From positions 5,518,001 through 5,582,000 of the forward strand of contig OZ199839.1 of NCBI GenBank assembly GCA_964304625.1: DNA of 64,000 nucleotides. The letters run 5' to 3'. The stretch is from Kudoa neothunni (taxonomy: Eukaryota; Cnidaria). Positions within the stretch are counted from its first letter, which is position 1; each line of letters opens with the position of its first letter. Of the stretch, positions 21,470 through 34,126 are shown in pieces. A program made the translations under genes and the position numbers. The notes beneath the pieces were generated by a model. The model searched no databases, was not told where the DNA came from, and saw only the letters and a program-made list of their open reading frames with translations.

Positions 21470-24216
21470 TTCTTGTTAGGATATTCGTGCCATCGTGAAT
21501 AGTATTAGGAATGTATTTGTTGTTGTATGTTTTCGATCGTTTTTCTTGCTGCGTTCCAACAGCGTTTTAAGCCATTTTTCAGTGAAATAAGGTATGAGTT
21601 GGTGGACGGGAATGATGTTGAGTTTACTAACGGGCTGATAGAGAAATTGCATTTTCGGCCAAACATTAGTTGGAAAGGTGAGAAACCCGTAGCAGCGGAT
21701 ACGTGCGAGTTGTAGTGATTGACAAGTGTTTGTAATGCTTTGTCCCATGTATTAACGTTGCCTAATTTTGAAATCATTGCTTTGAGTGTTCGATTAAATC
21801 GCTCCACTGCTTCCTTGCCTTGTGGGTGATATGGAGTAGTATGTGTCAGTTTTATTCCCAGTGAGTTACAAACCTTGGCTATAATGTCAGAGAGAAAATT
21901 TCTCCCATTGTCGCTGTGAATTTGTAATGGTTTCCCATACTTACAGCATACTTCGTTTATGAGTATCTCACATAGGGTTTCTGATTTTGTATTTGATAGT
22001 GGTATAACAATAGCATATCTTGTGAAAATATCCATGCAACATAGTATATACTTTTTCCCACTTGTTGTCGTTAGCGGTCCTACAATATTCCACTCCATAA
22101 TTTGGAAGGGTGATTGGGCTTATAGTGGTACCAATTTGGCTTTGTCTGCGGACCACGGGTGAAACTGGAAAGTTTGGCATGACTGCACATATTTTTTGGT
22201 CTCTAGCTCATATCCAGGCCAGAATACATGGTTGCGTAAGTTTGTAAAAGATTTGTATGAGCCAGGGTATGCAGACCCGTCGTGGAACTTTTCTATGACA
22301 TCTTTCCTGTATCTAAGAGGTACACAGAGTTGGTTGATCTCTCCAGTCTTGGTTTCCAATTTCCAAATGAGGAGTTCCGATTCAATATCGTATTGACGTT
22401 TACCGTTATAGGTGCCATTCCTGACGGATTTTATTATTTTTCCGAAATAAGTATCTTCGTTTTGGGCTTTCATCCAGTCATCTACAGAGAGGTTGAGGAA
22501 ACGGGCGGCTACTGAATTTGAAGAGTCATGAGCTCTAGAAAGATAATCTGCGTCAACTTTTTCAGCCCCTCGTCTGTAGCGGATGTCTAGAGTATAGTTT
22601 TGAAGTATAGGTATCCATCGTGCTATTCTGCCGTGTGAGTCTTTGATTGATTGGAGATGAACAAGTGGGTTGTGGTCCGTGAAGACTATCGTACGTTTCC
22701 CATAAATATAATGATTGAATTGTTTGACTGCGAATACCACTGCTAGCATTTCTTTTTCGAAAGTTGAATAGTTCAGCTCTGCTTTCTTTAGTATTCTACT
22801 TGCATATCGGATAACGCACCTTTTGCCGTTGAAGTCCTGGTAGAGTATGGCTGCGATGGCGACATCTGAGGCGTCGGTGGATATGATGAAATTTTTGTTA
22901 ATATCTGGAAGTTGCAAAATTGGAGATGTCAGTTTCTTTTTCAAACAATTGATGGCGATTATCGCTTCATGCGAAAGTGAGAACGGTTTCGATTTTAGGT
23001 CTACGTAAAATGGCTTGGTTATTTCTGCAAAGTTTTGAATATAATCTCTATAGTGGTTGACAAAATCAATAAACCCTTGGAGTTGTTTTAGAGATTGTGG
23101 GTTGGGTATATTAAGTATCGATGATATTTTGTTTGGATCGGGTCTAACTGCGTTGTTCGAAAATATGAATCCAAATAATTAATTGAAGATTTGCTAAATT
23201 CACATTTTTCGTTGTTGATTATCCGGTTGTGTTCTTTTAATCGTTGGAGAACTTCTCGTAGATGCTTTTGGTGTTCCTCGTGTGTTTTTGAATAGATCAG
23301 AATATCATCTAGGTAAACATGACAGTATTTTCCGATAAGGTCGTTCAGCGTACAAGCCATAGCTCTTTGGAAGGCGGATGGGGCGGTCACTAATCCGAAC
23401 GGTAATGCATTAAATTCGAATTGCCCAAATGGAGTGAAAAAGCAGTAGCGCTCTTGCAATTTTCATGGAGTGGAATTTGCCAGAAACCAGACTTTAAGTC
23501 TATTTTTGAGAAAATATTCGAACCTTTCAGAGTAACAATGATATCATTTAGTAGCGGTATAGGGTAATGTTTCGTTACTACCAACGTGTTCAATTTGCAA
23601 TAGTCAACGCAGAATCTGTGGTCGCCGTTTTTCTTGTTGACTATTAAAATTGGTGACGAAAAGGGACTACTACTACGACGTATCACCCCATCAGCGAGAA
23701 TTTTATTAATTTTCTCTTCTAGAAGTGATATCTGTGTGAACGGGACCTTTCTCGTTGGAATATGAAACGGGTTCGTCTTTGATTTTGAATAAATATGGCT
23801 CTACCTTGGCAAATTTATTAGTAACAATAGCATTAGTTGAAGGTGTAGGCTGGTTATTGTATTTGAGAGTCTTGTTGTAGCAATCGACGATTATCTTGTA
23901 GCGAGCTAAGAAATCTCCCTAATATGCACTCGTTGATGAGCTTAGGGGATGATATCATAGGCCATTTATAACTTTTTCCGTCCAAGATGAAATCGACATG
24001 TACTATTCCGTTTGTCAAAATAGGTGTGCCATCAGCTGACAGTAGACTCAATCCCTTTCGCGGATTACTAGTACTAATAAGATTGGTTTTTATAATTGAG
24101 TTCGATGAGCCGGTGTCTATCAGAGCATGATAGATATTGTGGTTGATTGAGATGGGGACTGTAAATTGGTCCGACATTTTGCGGCGCACAGCGCAAGAAA
24201 AACAAGCGTAGTTCAT
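21470..24216 (-). pseudogene. gypsy-3 pol region (PR-RT-RH-IN)
   Basis: Recognisable in order on minus: retropepsin (ALIDTGSSNSIIK, near 24120); reverse transcriptase (RFCVDYCKLNTL near 23600, GKYCHVYLDDILIYSKTHEEH near 23300); RNase H (STDASDVAIAAILYQDFNGKR from 22887, KQFNHYIYGKRTIVFTDHNPL near 22690); integrase zinc-binding part near 22260-22160; and the integrase core (CCMDIFTRYAIVIPLSNTKSE, IHSDNGRNFLSD, HTTPYHPQGKEAVERFNRTLK) at 22098-21505. It is a fossil with several breaks. The closest relatives in the window are gypsy-1 and gypsy-2. Confidence 0.85.
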
Positions 24217-24321
24217 TTCTGACGAAAAATTGTTGTTGTCGACAGTTAATATATCATTAGATATGGGTTTGCGACATTTTATGGATAAGTGTCCTCGCTG
24301 CTTGTAGTTTGTGAAAAATGC

Positions 24322-24996
24322 CTATCCTCTGCATTCCTTTGCGGTATGATTTTTTGATCCACATTTTCTGCAGCGTTCTTTTTTTGGGAAGTTTCGTTTT
24401 TTGTTATAAGGTGCAGCAGAAACGTCGGTCGCCACTGTCAACTGGTCCTTAACCGTGTTGATCAGATCGATAATCGACTCCGGTTTTATCGCAATCACGA
24501 TACGTTTGATGCTTTCTGGGATTGTTTTGATACATTGGTCGATCACGAGTGTTCGAGCGGTGTAGTCATCTATTGCCGGGAGTGCTTTGTGCAACACGTT
24601 CTCGACTCCATAACAGAAATCAGCATAAGGTTGAATGCCATCCCAGGTCAAGTTGTGGAATTCCTGCAAGTAGTTTAGTGCCGATGACGGCGGCTTGTAG
24701 TTGGATTACATAACTTCAACCAAGTGGATGAAAGTGTCTTTGATGGGACGAAATATGTTAGCACCTTTGCTTTCTATTAAGTCCAGTGCATTGTCTCCCA
24801 AGTAAAGCGGTAGATGGCGCGCCTTATCAAGTTCGTTCCAGTTTTCAGCTAGTGCTAAAAGTTTGAACTTGCGGATGAATTTATTCCAATCATCGCTGGC
24901 TCCATTGAACTTTTCTAAATGTTTCGTGTGGGTTTTAGAGCCACCCCTGTCACCAGATGTAACGCTGCCACGCTCACGCTCCAAAGAACCGCTCAT
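24322..24996 (-). pseudogene. gypsy-3 gag region (CCHC knuckle)
   Basis: Gag-like region starting at ATG 24996, which lies inside the 5' LTR. The first 13 codons are LTR-encoded and the next ones come from the primer-binding site (VTSGDRGG). The capsid-like part has FNGASDDWNKFIRKFKLLA and YLGDNALDLIESKGANIF. One zinc knuckle, CRKCGSKNHTAKEC, is at the end. It aligns by eye with gag of gypsy-1 and gypsy-2. Part of a broken fossil. Confidence 0.8.
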
Positions 24997-25054
24997 TTTA
25001 AAACAACTAACTTATGCCTGCGCATGAGCTACGGTAAACACGTGGTAACATTCC

Positions 25055-26125
25055 GTAATAAACATATGGGGGAGTAAATATAGTGGATACCTCAATAGCT
25101 TTCTATACGATACAATTTGGATTGAAAAAGTGGTATTAGCCACTGTTTACCAATATGTTATCTATGGCTGTGGTGAATTCTTGGAGGTTATCAAATATTG
25201 GAAATTCATCGAAGATTGATTTGCTAATCTATATTTGTACAATCATAACCAATTCAATATTCAGCATCAAAGAAAATATTCCGATCGGTGGAAGGTCTCT
25301 TCTTAGCAAACAACAAAATGCATCCATGTGTCAAAAACCATGCATACCATCTTTCTTAGATAATAAAAGAAGACATGCGCCATTTTCCTGAATACAACAA
25401 TTCATTATTACAATAACTGTAATATTTATTTGTATATAAAATGTTCAGGTGGCCTTCATAACAATTAACAATTCCATTTTAATATTTCCAAAATCCCAAA
25501 ATTTGTTTTTAATTGAACGTGCACCTCAGTCACCTCTATTATAATTTCGCACTCCGAAGGTTTTGCGTTCCCTTTTCGGTACTTTTGTAAAATTTATTTT
25601 TCTTTGCGTAAAGAAATTATTTAAAAATTTTAGTTCATAAAATGCAATAAAGATTATATTTTTATGTGTTTGTAAGTTTTTGTAAAATTTTAAAAACAGA
25701 TCCCTTAACCTTTCCAGGTCGAAGCGGGGTAGTTCGTACATCCCAATGTATGTAATTGTTGATATTTTCCTCTTTAAATGTTATAGAACCTTATTTGGCT
25801 TTGCGTAATGTTCCAACATAATTAATGCTTCGTATATATTAGAAAATGTTGTTTATATCCTTTAAATTAAACTTAGATAAGACATCTTTAAATTTGAAGT
25901 TATTTTCGTGTTATTAATGCTTTCTAATGCTTTTAAATATTTTTATTATAAAAAACAATAACGAATATCCGAAAATGCTTTTGAATATAAATAAAAGACG
26001 AATGAGCCCAATAACAATTAGTCCTTAATTTTCACCAACGGAGCTTGATGGATTATCGTATTAATATGAGATTATCCAGAAAGTCGCGCAAACCACTTTT
26101 TAATCATTCAGGTTTGTAGGTGTAT
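25055..26125. other. AT-rich spacer left of piggyBac-2
   Basis: No gene recognised. It probably contains the left end of piggyBac-2, but I could not fix a TTAA-flanked terminus. Confidence 0.3.
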
Positions 26126-26368
26126 GTCGATTTATGAAAAATTTTGCAAAACTTAATATTTCTATAGAAAAAATGTCATGCGAAGATAATTCAGACGATC
26201 TCATCAGCGATTTTGTCGTTGAAGAAACACATGTTGATAGTGACGTAGATTTGGAAGGTCATTTATCAGATGAATCATTTTATGAGGATTGTGTGGGATA
26301 TCCTGAGGACTTGGAGAATCAAAAAATGAGTGATGGAAATGATGGGAACCTAATTGAAATGTGGCACT

Positions 26369-29300
26369 GGCTATTCTTACGACAACGAATATCTTTTTCT
26401 TACTAAAGATATTTTAAATCTGAATTTAAAAACATGTTATTACATTGTTTTCCTACAAAAATTTAAGTTTTTATAAGTTATTATTGCAATAAAATTAATA
26501 CATATATTTTGACCTTATTTTTCCATTACAAGTACTAAAAATGATTGAATCAGCTCTTCATTAACATTTACGACATTTTAAAGAATTTTTGAATCGAAAA
26601 ATCATGAAAATTGTGCTAATGTAACTTCATTTGCAATGGAGGCCATTAGCCCACGTGTCAATGTTAAGACCTCATTCGATTATTGCGTAACGAACTACAT
26701 CATATTTTAATTACATTTAGATCCAAAATGCAATTTTAAAAGCTTATTTTTAAAATTAATAATCTAATTTGTTCTATTTGTTTAAAACGTACTTCATGTA
26801 TCTTGGTGAGTATAGCGACATAATAACTGCCTATTATTTCGTTCAAAATGATATATATTTTTCAGATTAAGTATCTGGAAAGATATTTAGGTTAATTGTA
26901 TTTCATAATAATTACATTGAATAAATTTTATTAATATTATTGTCTTAAAAATTAAATAAAATGATTGTTTCCTACACCACATAATTATACAGCACAATCT
27001 TAACAAAAAGATAAAACCTGCTAATATTAATTATCTTAAAAAATATAATATTTACTAGTAATTCATTAGATATATTAATAATTTGTTTCCGATTCTGTTA
27101 ATATCCCCAAGCATTTTAAAGTAAAAACGTTATGTTGCGCAGTATTATGGAAATCATGGATTGTGAACAGTCTGCTGACTTCTTAATTGGAATGAAATTT
27201 GATTCATATGAAAAATTACAAACCAAAGTGAAAGAATATGAAGAAAAACATTTTTGCAATTTAAAAATTAGACATTCGAGAAAAATTTCAAATGCACAAC
27301 GAAGAGTAAACAGATCCATAAATTCTCAGTTGGTTTATTATGACATCAATTACGTGTGTTTCTTTGGTGTTCCTTACAAACGCAAAAGCAGTGGAGATAG
27401 AAACAAATTATCATTTAAGAAGAAATACCCATTTAGTATCTCGCTCCGGAGCACTGTGGAAGGTAACTTTTTGGAGGTGAAATCGCTAAATTTAATCCAT
27501 AACCATTCCTGCGATCAAAGAATATTCGAAAACCTTCCTCCACAAAGAAAAATTAACCTTTATGATCCAATGATATCGGAGTTAATATCATTAGGAGCAA
27601 ATAAAAGGTTAATTCAATGTAAGTTAAGCGAAGAAACCGTAAAGAAAATTACATTAAAATCTATCCATAATGTAAAGACTAATTCTACCGTCGAACCGAA
27701 AAATATTGACTCCGTTATTACAATATTGAAAAATGATTATAATTGCAGAGTTTAAATTCTTGCTAGTGAAAATTCTGTCAATGGAATTTTCTTCGTGGAT
27801 AACGAAATGCTTCATGTTCTTGAATGTTTTCCTGAGCTATTATTTATAGATGCCACTTATAAGCTGTTGGATTCAAGGCACGAAAACCCTATTTTATAAC
27901 AAATGACGATTGTATTTATAGAGCTCCTCTTTATTTAACTGCATCTCAAGACTCTTTGGGTTTAACCCATATCACTAGTGCCTGTATTTTATATGAGGAG
28001 ACAGCAGAAGCCATAACATGGTTTCTGAACGAATTGTTAGATGCTGCACCGTGGTTGCGATCCGAAACGATGTCAATAATAACTGACAAAGACCATTTGT
28101 TACGAAAATGTTTAAGTTTCGTATTTCCTTCCACAAAGTTGATACTATGTAAATTCCATGTATTACAAACGTCCCAACGGGAAATAAAAGTCGGAAAATA
28201 TGGTATAACAACCGAAACAAAAACACTTATCCTTCAAATATTAGAAAAAATGACGTATGTCAAGAACAAGGAAAATTTTAACCGTCTATGTTGTGAACTT
28301 TTTGACCTCGGAGTTGAGGAACTTAATGATTATTTCAAAAAGAATTGGCTAACCATTTACCAGGAATGGATAATTGGATTAAGTATGGCTGAGCATTACT
28401 ATAATAATACAACGAATAACAGAATTGAATCCATTAATGCAAAACTAAAAACCGTAGTAAAAAAGTTTTCAACTTTGAGTGATTTTTTCGACAATTTCTT
28501 CCGATTTTTGAAATCACAAAGGATTGAGCGGCTAAGCACCATTGCTATGGAACTAATAAAACCATACGATTCTTCCAACGATAATGAGACTTTCATAAAA
28601 TATCATAATTATCTCACATCCTATTCTTCAAGTATAATCCAGGAAGAATTATCAAAAATAAAAGAAGCCACTTTAGAAGAAAATTCCAGTTATTACTCCT
28701 GTAATTGTTCAATGCATAAAGCATTCAAGTTTCCTTGTCGTCATATTCTACAAAAACGTGCACTCAACTTAATCAACTTGTTTAATGGATCTTTGTGCCA
28801 TTCTCGTTGGACTAGGAAACATGCGAATAATTTCTTAAATGTTCTAAATGTTAACAATTTTAAAGATTTTCATGATGAGGGAGTTGTAAAAATCAAACCT
28901 TAGGCACTATCCAAACCTTTTCTCAAAGATTGACTATCTTCAGTGCTTGCAAAAAAGTTGGTGACTACATCTGCAAAGTTTTGCAGAAATTATTTTCAAA
29001 CTTCCATTGAAGTTTTTAGAAGACTTGAATGTGTGATTAAAAATCATGATACGAAAATGATGTCGGCTATAAATGAACCAAGTTATTTACTATTTGTTGC
29101 AAATGTGTAACATATATTAGTGAAAATAAATTTGAGAGAAGATAACGCTTTGATTGAAATCTTATCCTCCAATCCTGAGAGTGAATTGTCTTACACAGGT
29201 ATTTCGTAATTGAAATTATTTGCTTAATATAATTTAAACTAAGATGATGAATATAATGAAGAAAAATACGGTAAACTAACCATAATACTAACTGATGGTA

Positions 29301-30045
29301 ATGTATTTAGTTGAAAGCTTTGCTAGTAAAAGTATGAATCAGGAAAAAACTAAGGATACATATAAAAGTAAAAGTAACTAATTTTTTATTAATTATAAAA
29401 AATTTTTAGATATACCCATTCCATCCAAAGTCGTCTGTCGGAAGGCCCAGGGGTAGCAGATTAACTACTATTGGACTTCAGAAGAAAAAACAAAAATAAA
29501 ATTTCAATAGGTAATTGATAATAAAAGTTAATTAATTATGATATTTCCCAAATATTGGTTGCTAATTATGTATTTCGATTTATATTTTGATGTTAAATAA
29601 CTTGAATTATGAAGTGATGACATGATTTTTTGAGTTCGGTTTATTCGGCTTAAACAAATTTTTGAAATTGATTAATATTAGTTGTATTTTTCTGTAAATA
29701 TCTTATAAAATGATACCATTTAAAACAATTAGTCCGTACCAGACCGTAACATTGACGCGTGGGCTAATGGTCTCCATTGTAAATGAAGTTACATTAGCAC
29801 AATTTTCGTAATTATTCGATTCAAAAATTCTTTAAAACGTCGTAAATGTTAATGAAGAGCTGATTCAATCATTTTTAGTACTTGTAATGGAAAAATAAGG
29901 CCAAAATATATGTATTAGTTTTATTGCAATAATAATTTATAAAAACTTAAATTTTTGTAGGAAAAAAATGTAATAACATGTTTTTAAATTCAGATTTAAA
30001 ATATCTTTAGTAAGAAAAAAGATATTCGTTGTCGTAAGAATAGCC
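26369..30045 (+). mobile_element. MULE-1, Mutator-like element with 298-bp terminal inverted repeats
   Basis: 3677 bp. The left terminal repeat (26369-26666) and right terminal repeat (29747-30045) are inverted and about 95% identical. They start GGCTATTCTTACGACAACG and end near CAATGTTA. The element lies inside the piggyBac-2 coding region. Only ACT is repeated on both sides (26366-26368 and 30046-30048). A typical 8-11 bp Mutator duplication is not visible, so it has decayed or the element makes a short duplication. It carries one transposase gene in + orientation. Confidence 0.85.
27132..29498 (+). pseudogene. MULE-1 transposase with SWIM zinc finger, lightly broken
   Basis: Starts at ATG 27132. 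Residues 1-130 form a FAR1/FLYWCH-like DNA-binding region (FDSYEKLQTKVKEYEEKHF, then SLNLIHNHSCD). The MULE DDE domain follows: LLFIDATYKLLDS near 27840 (first Asp), MSIITDKDHLLRKCL near 28070 (second Asp), ILCKFHVLQTSQREI near 28143, and HYYNNTTNNRIESINAKLK near 28400 (catalytic Glu). A SWIM finger, SCNCSMHKAFKFPCRHIL, is at about 28700 (CxC...CxH). A family-type C-terminal tail (LTTIGLQKKK) lies near 29455-29490. Defects are a stop at 27753 and a frame change near 27895, with more decay after 28903. The arrangement matches ZSWIM-related MULE transposases. Near-identical terminal repeats suggest fairly recent activity. Confidence 0.82.
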
Positions 30046-31402
30046 ACTTACTTGAAATATCGACGTCTAAATCATGATTCCAATGAGAATGTGGTCTAAA
30101 ATCCAAAGCACGCACCAGCATCCACAATTTTGTTAATGTTGATACTGGCCCTATCGATGATGCAAATAATATCTCGGATATTTTGTCATCGTTCATGCTA
30201 TTTTTTTCTAATATTGTATTAGAAAAAAGATTATTCTATACGAATAAATTTCGGCAATCCATTGATCACTATCACAACATGAATGCAATAACACTGGAGG
30301 AATTGAGGGCTTTTCTGGACGTTTTGATTGCAGATGGAGGTGGTAATGAATATAGAATATCACTCAGAAACATTCGGGAAATGAATCCGTTATTTAAGCA
30401 AGCATTCTTTTCAGTCGTGATTTCGAGATATAGATTCAGTCTTATTTACCGACCCATTTGTTTTCAAGGCAGGTCAAAAAGAGTATTAAGGTATTACTCT
30501 TTTAGAGATAAATTTGAACCAATCCGTGATATTTTTGAACAAATTTGTTGTATTTTTTAAATTACGCTTGAATAAGACACACTTCAACGACACAACACCT
30601 CGTGATTATTGTTTAAATAAAACAATTAATGTTATTTTTAATAAAGGATTACAAAATTAACGAAGCATTCAAAAAAATCTATTTGTCTAGTACGCATGTA
30701 ACGATTGATGAGAGAATAGTAGGTTTCCGTGACAGATGTCCCATTCGAGTGTACATAAAAAGTAAGCCAGTCCGGTTTGGCTTGAAATTGTTGGTTGCCG
30801 CTGACACTAATACGTCGTATTTGCTGTACGTTTAATCATACATCGGAAAAATCGGTAACGTCAAAGAAAGTAAGTAAAAGCAAGATGAAAGGGTTGTCAA
30901 GGATCTCGAGTCCGTTTTATATGGTAGTGGACGAGGATTGACCACCGATAACGTTCTCATATATGTTCGTTGGCGTTATTTTTGTTGGATGGGATTATAA
31001 CTTTGACTGGGACGTTAAGAAAAAATAATAGATATGCTAGAATCTTGGATAGAGTATGTCAATCAAGAAACCATTTTAAATAACCCCCGATATATATCAC
31101 GTGCTACCGAACATTTTCGATAGTTAAATATAATACTCTAATAAGATATATTTATGAAGTCCTCCGAAACATCGCTATTTGTAATGAATTTTCCTCCACT
31201 TTTTGTTTGTGACGACAATTGTGTCGTATGTTCCAAAGAATCGTAATGTTTTTCCGTTATCCACGGAATTTTACGATAACTCGTTTGAATAATCAAAAGA
31301 AGACGACCTGAAATTATTGTTCATTATCATACGACGAACTTTCGTCGGAATTTGTGTAATGCGCACTCTTAATATTGCTTAAGTAAACACAGTTTAATCA
31401 AA

Positions 31403-32410
31403 TCCTTTATATATATAAAAGAGGACTGTCGTTATGTTTGTTTGTGTGTGTATGCCCCTAAGTACGCATGTGCGGATAATTTTTTCCTTATAGAGAGCCA
31501 TATAGAAAATTTTTATAAATTTGTGATATTTAAAAAAACGTTTAATTGTTGTCGGACTACGAAAGTTTCCAAAAAGTATTTATGAAATAGTGATTTTGTC
31601 GATTTAAAGTTTGTTTTTCGGATTAAATGAGTTCAACGATAGGATTAGCACTTTCTTATTTCATGGTTATGGTCGGTTGAAGTTAACTATCTTCTTTATA
31701 TGCTCCATCATATGCTCATTAACTGCTTCTATCTATCTTTATATATAAGGTTGGCGTTTCTATTTGGGTGTCTGTTTAAACACACTCCTTATTTGCGGAG
31801 TTTTAACGTATATGACTTGATAAGTATATTTTATAAGTTCTATTAATGGTTTTCAATGTGATAAAAAATCTATATATGTTTCATAAATAACGAATTCGCG
31901 GAGAACGTTAAAGTTACGTTGATTGAAGCGTTATAATGGAAATACTGCGTTCATAGGTTTCATTAAATTGTCTGCTAAGTTTTATTTTATGTGATTAAAT
32001 TCAACGCGGATGGTTGTACTTTTATTTCACCAAATTATTTAAATTGTTTATGATAAAAGCGCATGTATGTTTATGCCGAGTTAAACAATGCTAGTTTTAA
32101 CAATATCGATTAATTTTCATGTTTTCTTCTATCTCTTATTTTTTCTATTTTTTATCCCTTAAAAAGTTAGTGGTGCACCCAGTTACCGAGCCACGAAATT
32201 TTTAAATGGACGCCGGGATTGATACTTTCCTTCACAGAAATTATAATAATTTAAATTACATAATCCAAATCGTTATAGTAAGTTGATTAAAAATTTTTAG
32301 TTATTTTGTTTCTATGGGTTAATTTGAGATTTCAATATATTTTTTGAATGCTATTAAAAAATGCCTCTAGGTGAAATCTTCCCCAAGCAACGCTGGGCAG
32401 TTCCAGCTAG
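31403..32410 (+). mobile_element. Non-autonomous Helitron, copy B
   Basis: 1008 bp. It starts TCCTTTATATATATA after A (31402) and ends TTCCAGCTAG before T (32411). It is co-linear with copy A at 3420-4570 and slightly shorter. GAGGACTGTCG near the start, CCTAAGTACGCATGTGCGGA, TTTCCAAAAAGTATTTATGA, TTAAAAAGTTAGTGGTGCAC and the GCAACGCTGGGCAG-type 3' segment are shared. No protein is encoded. It abuts the truncated 3' end of piggyBac-2. Confidence 0.75.
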
Positions 32411-32479
32411 TATATATATTTATTATATTAAGTGAAGGCTGATATTTTTGAGTTACAAATTATTTTACCTTTCAACTAA

Positions 32480-33195
32480 AATCTTAGCGATTGCTTCCAA
32501 ATACAATGGTATCGTAGTATTTATCATAGTTTAGACATATTTGTTTCAATTTTTCATATTTCTCGCTTATTTTGTCACCATATGATTCCATAATTGTGTT
32601 GCATATTAGAAAATGAACATCATATCACTTTTTAATTTTTGAATAAAATTTTGTATCCCAGAATGAGATTGTTCAAAACGACTGTAAAAATGTCGATTGA
32701 AAGTCTCAGTAGAATTGGATGTCAATTTGATATTTCGTAATATTCTGTCGAAAGAATTCCACGACTTTGTAGGAAATTTAGGGTTTACGATATATGTGTT
32801 TTCAAAGTATTCCATAAAGGAATCTATGTTGATAACATTGAGGAAATTTTTAGATTGTACTCTTATCTTTTTCAATTCTTTTTGCGCACAATTAGGTGGA
32901 ACAAAAGCGAGAGGTGTTACACATTTTACGAATAATTTAAAATTATCGTTACGGTCAATCATTAGAACAACCTAATTTTTGCATTTTTCTGTATACACAC
33001 TGACCTAAGTGAAATAATAGAATTGCACAGAATATTTTAATTATTTTTAAAAGCATTCATAGCAGCTAGTTCCATATCTAAAACAATGTTACCAGGGAAC
33101 TTGACATTCATTTTTTCAGTTGAAATATTAAGGTCTTTCTCATAATCTAATCAATTTGGGTTTTATTCGACATCAAAATATAAATTAATGGAAAC
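32480..33195 (-). pseudogene. MULE-2 transposase, C-terminal part
   Basis: On minus: FKLFVKCVTPLAFVPPNCAQKELKKI, SWNSFDRILRNIKLTSNSTETFNRHFYSRFEQSHSGIQNFI (32962-32606), then in another frame ESYGDKISEKYEKLKQICLNY and DTIVFGSN (to about 32490). It is co-linear with the C-terminal third of MULE-3 (60861-61436), which identifies the family as FLYWCH-type MULE transposases. Its N-terminal part lies at 43010-43601. Gypsy-1 (with gypsy-2) and Tigger-3 separate the two halves. Gypsy-1's left target duplication CACTT is at 33195-33199. Confidence 0.75.
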
Positions 33196-33304
33196 ACTTT
33201 GTAACGGCTGCAGCAGACGCGCTATATGAAGGATCCGCCACTTTATAAACATCCACGTGACTCATAAACAGGATTACTACATAATGTTTAAGAGCTTGGT
33301 TACA

Positions 33305-34024
33305 TACCCCCCGACAAGACCTTGGATAATAGGGTTTAATATTGTTTCGATCGACGGTTGTGATAAGATCATTGATGATTATTGAGTAAGTTGATGGACC
33401 AAGTCTAGCTGTAACGATAAATGGACCAGACCAAGAGCGGGTGGCAGGATTTTTGAAAAGTATTTGTGAATTTGGAAGAATGTGTTTTGCCGGTGCTTTG
33501 TTATTGTAGGTCTTGCGGCTCTTTATAGATAGCTTTTTGAGATTTTGCACAGCCGTTTTTTTCACTGAAGCAAGGTCTCGCTTAAGTCTGCATAGATATG
33601 AATAAGTAGTGGAACTAGGGGTGGACGGCGTTAGTTCTATTGGTATCGTTGAGAAGTTGGGCTTTCTGCCGAATAATAGTTGGAATGGAGAGAAGCCGGT
33701 GGATTCGTTGATTTGATTATTGTAGTGGTTGAGCAACTTAGGTAGTTTTAAATCCCAGGACTCAGGGGTATCTAATTTGGATAGCATGTGCTTGAGGGTA
33801 CGATTGAGGCGTTCCATTGCTCCGTTTCCTTGTGGATGGTAAGGAGTGGTGTGTGATAAGGCTATCTTAAAACTACGACAAACGGTGGATATGATCTCAG
33901 ATGTGTTTCTACCGTTATCGCTATGAATTCGGTTAGGTTTGCCAAATTTACAAAGAATGTGCTCAATCAGCTTATCGCACAAGGTTTCTGCCCTGACGTC
34001 TAGTAATGGAATAGCAATGGCATA
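33305..34024 (-). pseudogene. gypsy-1 integrase, C-terminal segment
   Basis: Integrase core continuing with YAIAIPLLDVRAETLCDKLI, RIHSDNGRNTSEII, HTTPYHPQGNGAMERLNRTLK and STGFSPFQLLFGRKPNF, then a C-terminal domain with SWSGPFIVTARLGPSTY and DRNNIKPYYP. It lies left of the nested gypsy-2, whose LTR begins at 34025. Fossil segment. Confidence 0.85.
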
Positions 34025-34126
34025 TGTTACACTAGCAATGGGCGCCGAAGAGAATACCATTTTTAAATTACCGACCAACAACGATAGATTTCGTCGCTAA
34101 CACATTAGATGTATTTGTTATTAATA

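Larger units (their letters stand above)
21239..25050 (-). mobile_element. gypsy-3, Ty3/gypsy LTR element, broken fossil
   Basis: Element of 3.8 kb on minus with very short LTRs: 21239-21321 (3' LTR) and 24958-25050 (5' LTR). Both start TGTAACGCTGCC and end GTGGTAACA, and they differ by two small length changes and about one substitution, so it is fairly recent. Beside the 5' LTR, a candidate primer-binding site TCTGGTGACAGGG (minus sense) matches that of gypsy-1 and gypsy-2. Parts in order on minus: gag (24996-24322), protease (about 24216-23854), reverse transcriptase (23686-23088), RNase H (22944 on) and integrase (to about 21470). It is broken in roughly half a dozen places. No target duplication was found. 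Confidence 0.88.
26134..31395 (+). pseudogene. piggyBac-2 transposase, split by a MULE and broken
   Basis: N-terminal part from ATG 26134: acidic piggyBac leader (MSCEDNSDDLISDFVVEETH, DLEGHLSDESFYEDC) up to about 26368, where MULE-1 is inserted. It resumes at about 30046: VDTGPIDDANNISDIL, FYTNKFRQSIDHYHN, ITLEELRAFLDVLIADGG (30183-30560), HVTIDERIVGFRDRCPIRVYI with the first Asp (30629-30835), GSGRGLTTDNVLIYV with a later Asp (about 30930), TLTGTLRKNN (about 31005), and a degenerate stretch similar to the STEHYD.S/RPEIIVHYH region near 31260-31330. Stops and frame changes occur after 30560 and 30835. It ends where the second Helitron copy begins at 31403. The Cys-rich C terminus is missing. 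N terminus and core have the family's usual order. Confidence 0.8.

Noticed and set aside
21239-25050. Plus-strand open frames inside gypsy-3 and other retroelements
   Set aside because: They are antisense shadows of gag/pol frames.
33185-34081. A long open frame joining the gypsy-2 3' LTR to the gypsy-1 integrase segment
   Set aside because: It crosses an insertion boundary defined by LTR and target duplication, so the join is an accident of where gypsy-2 landed.
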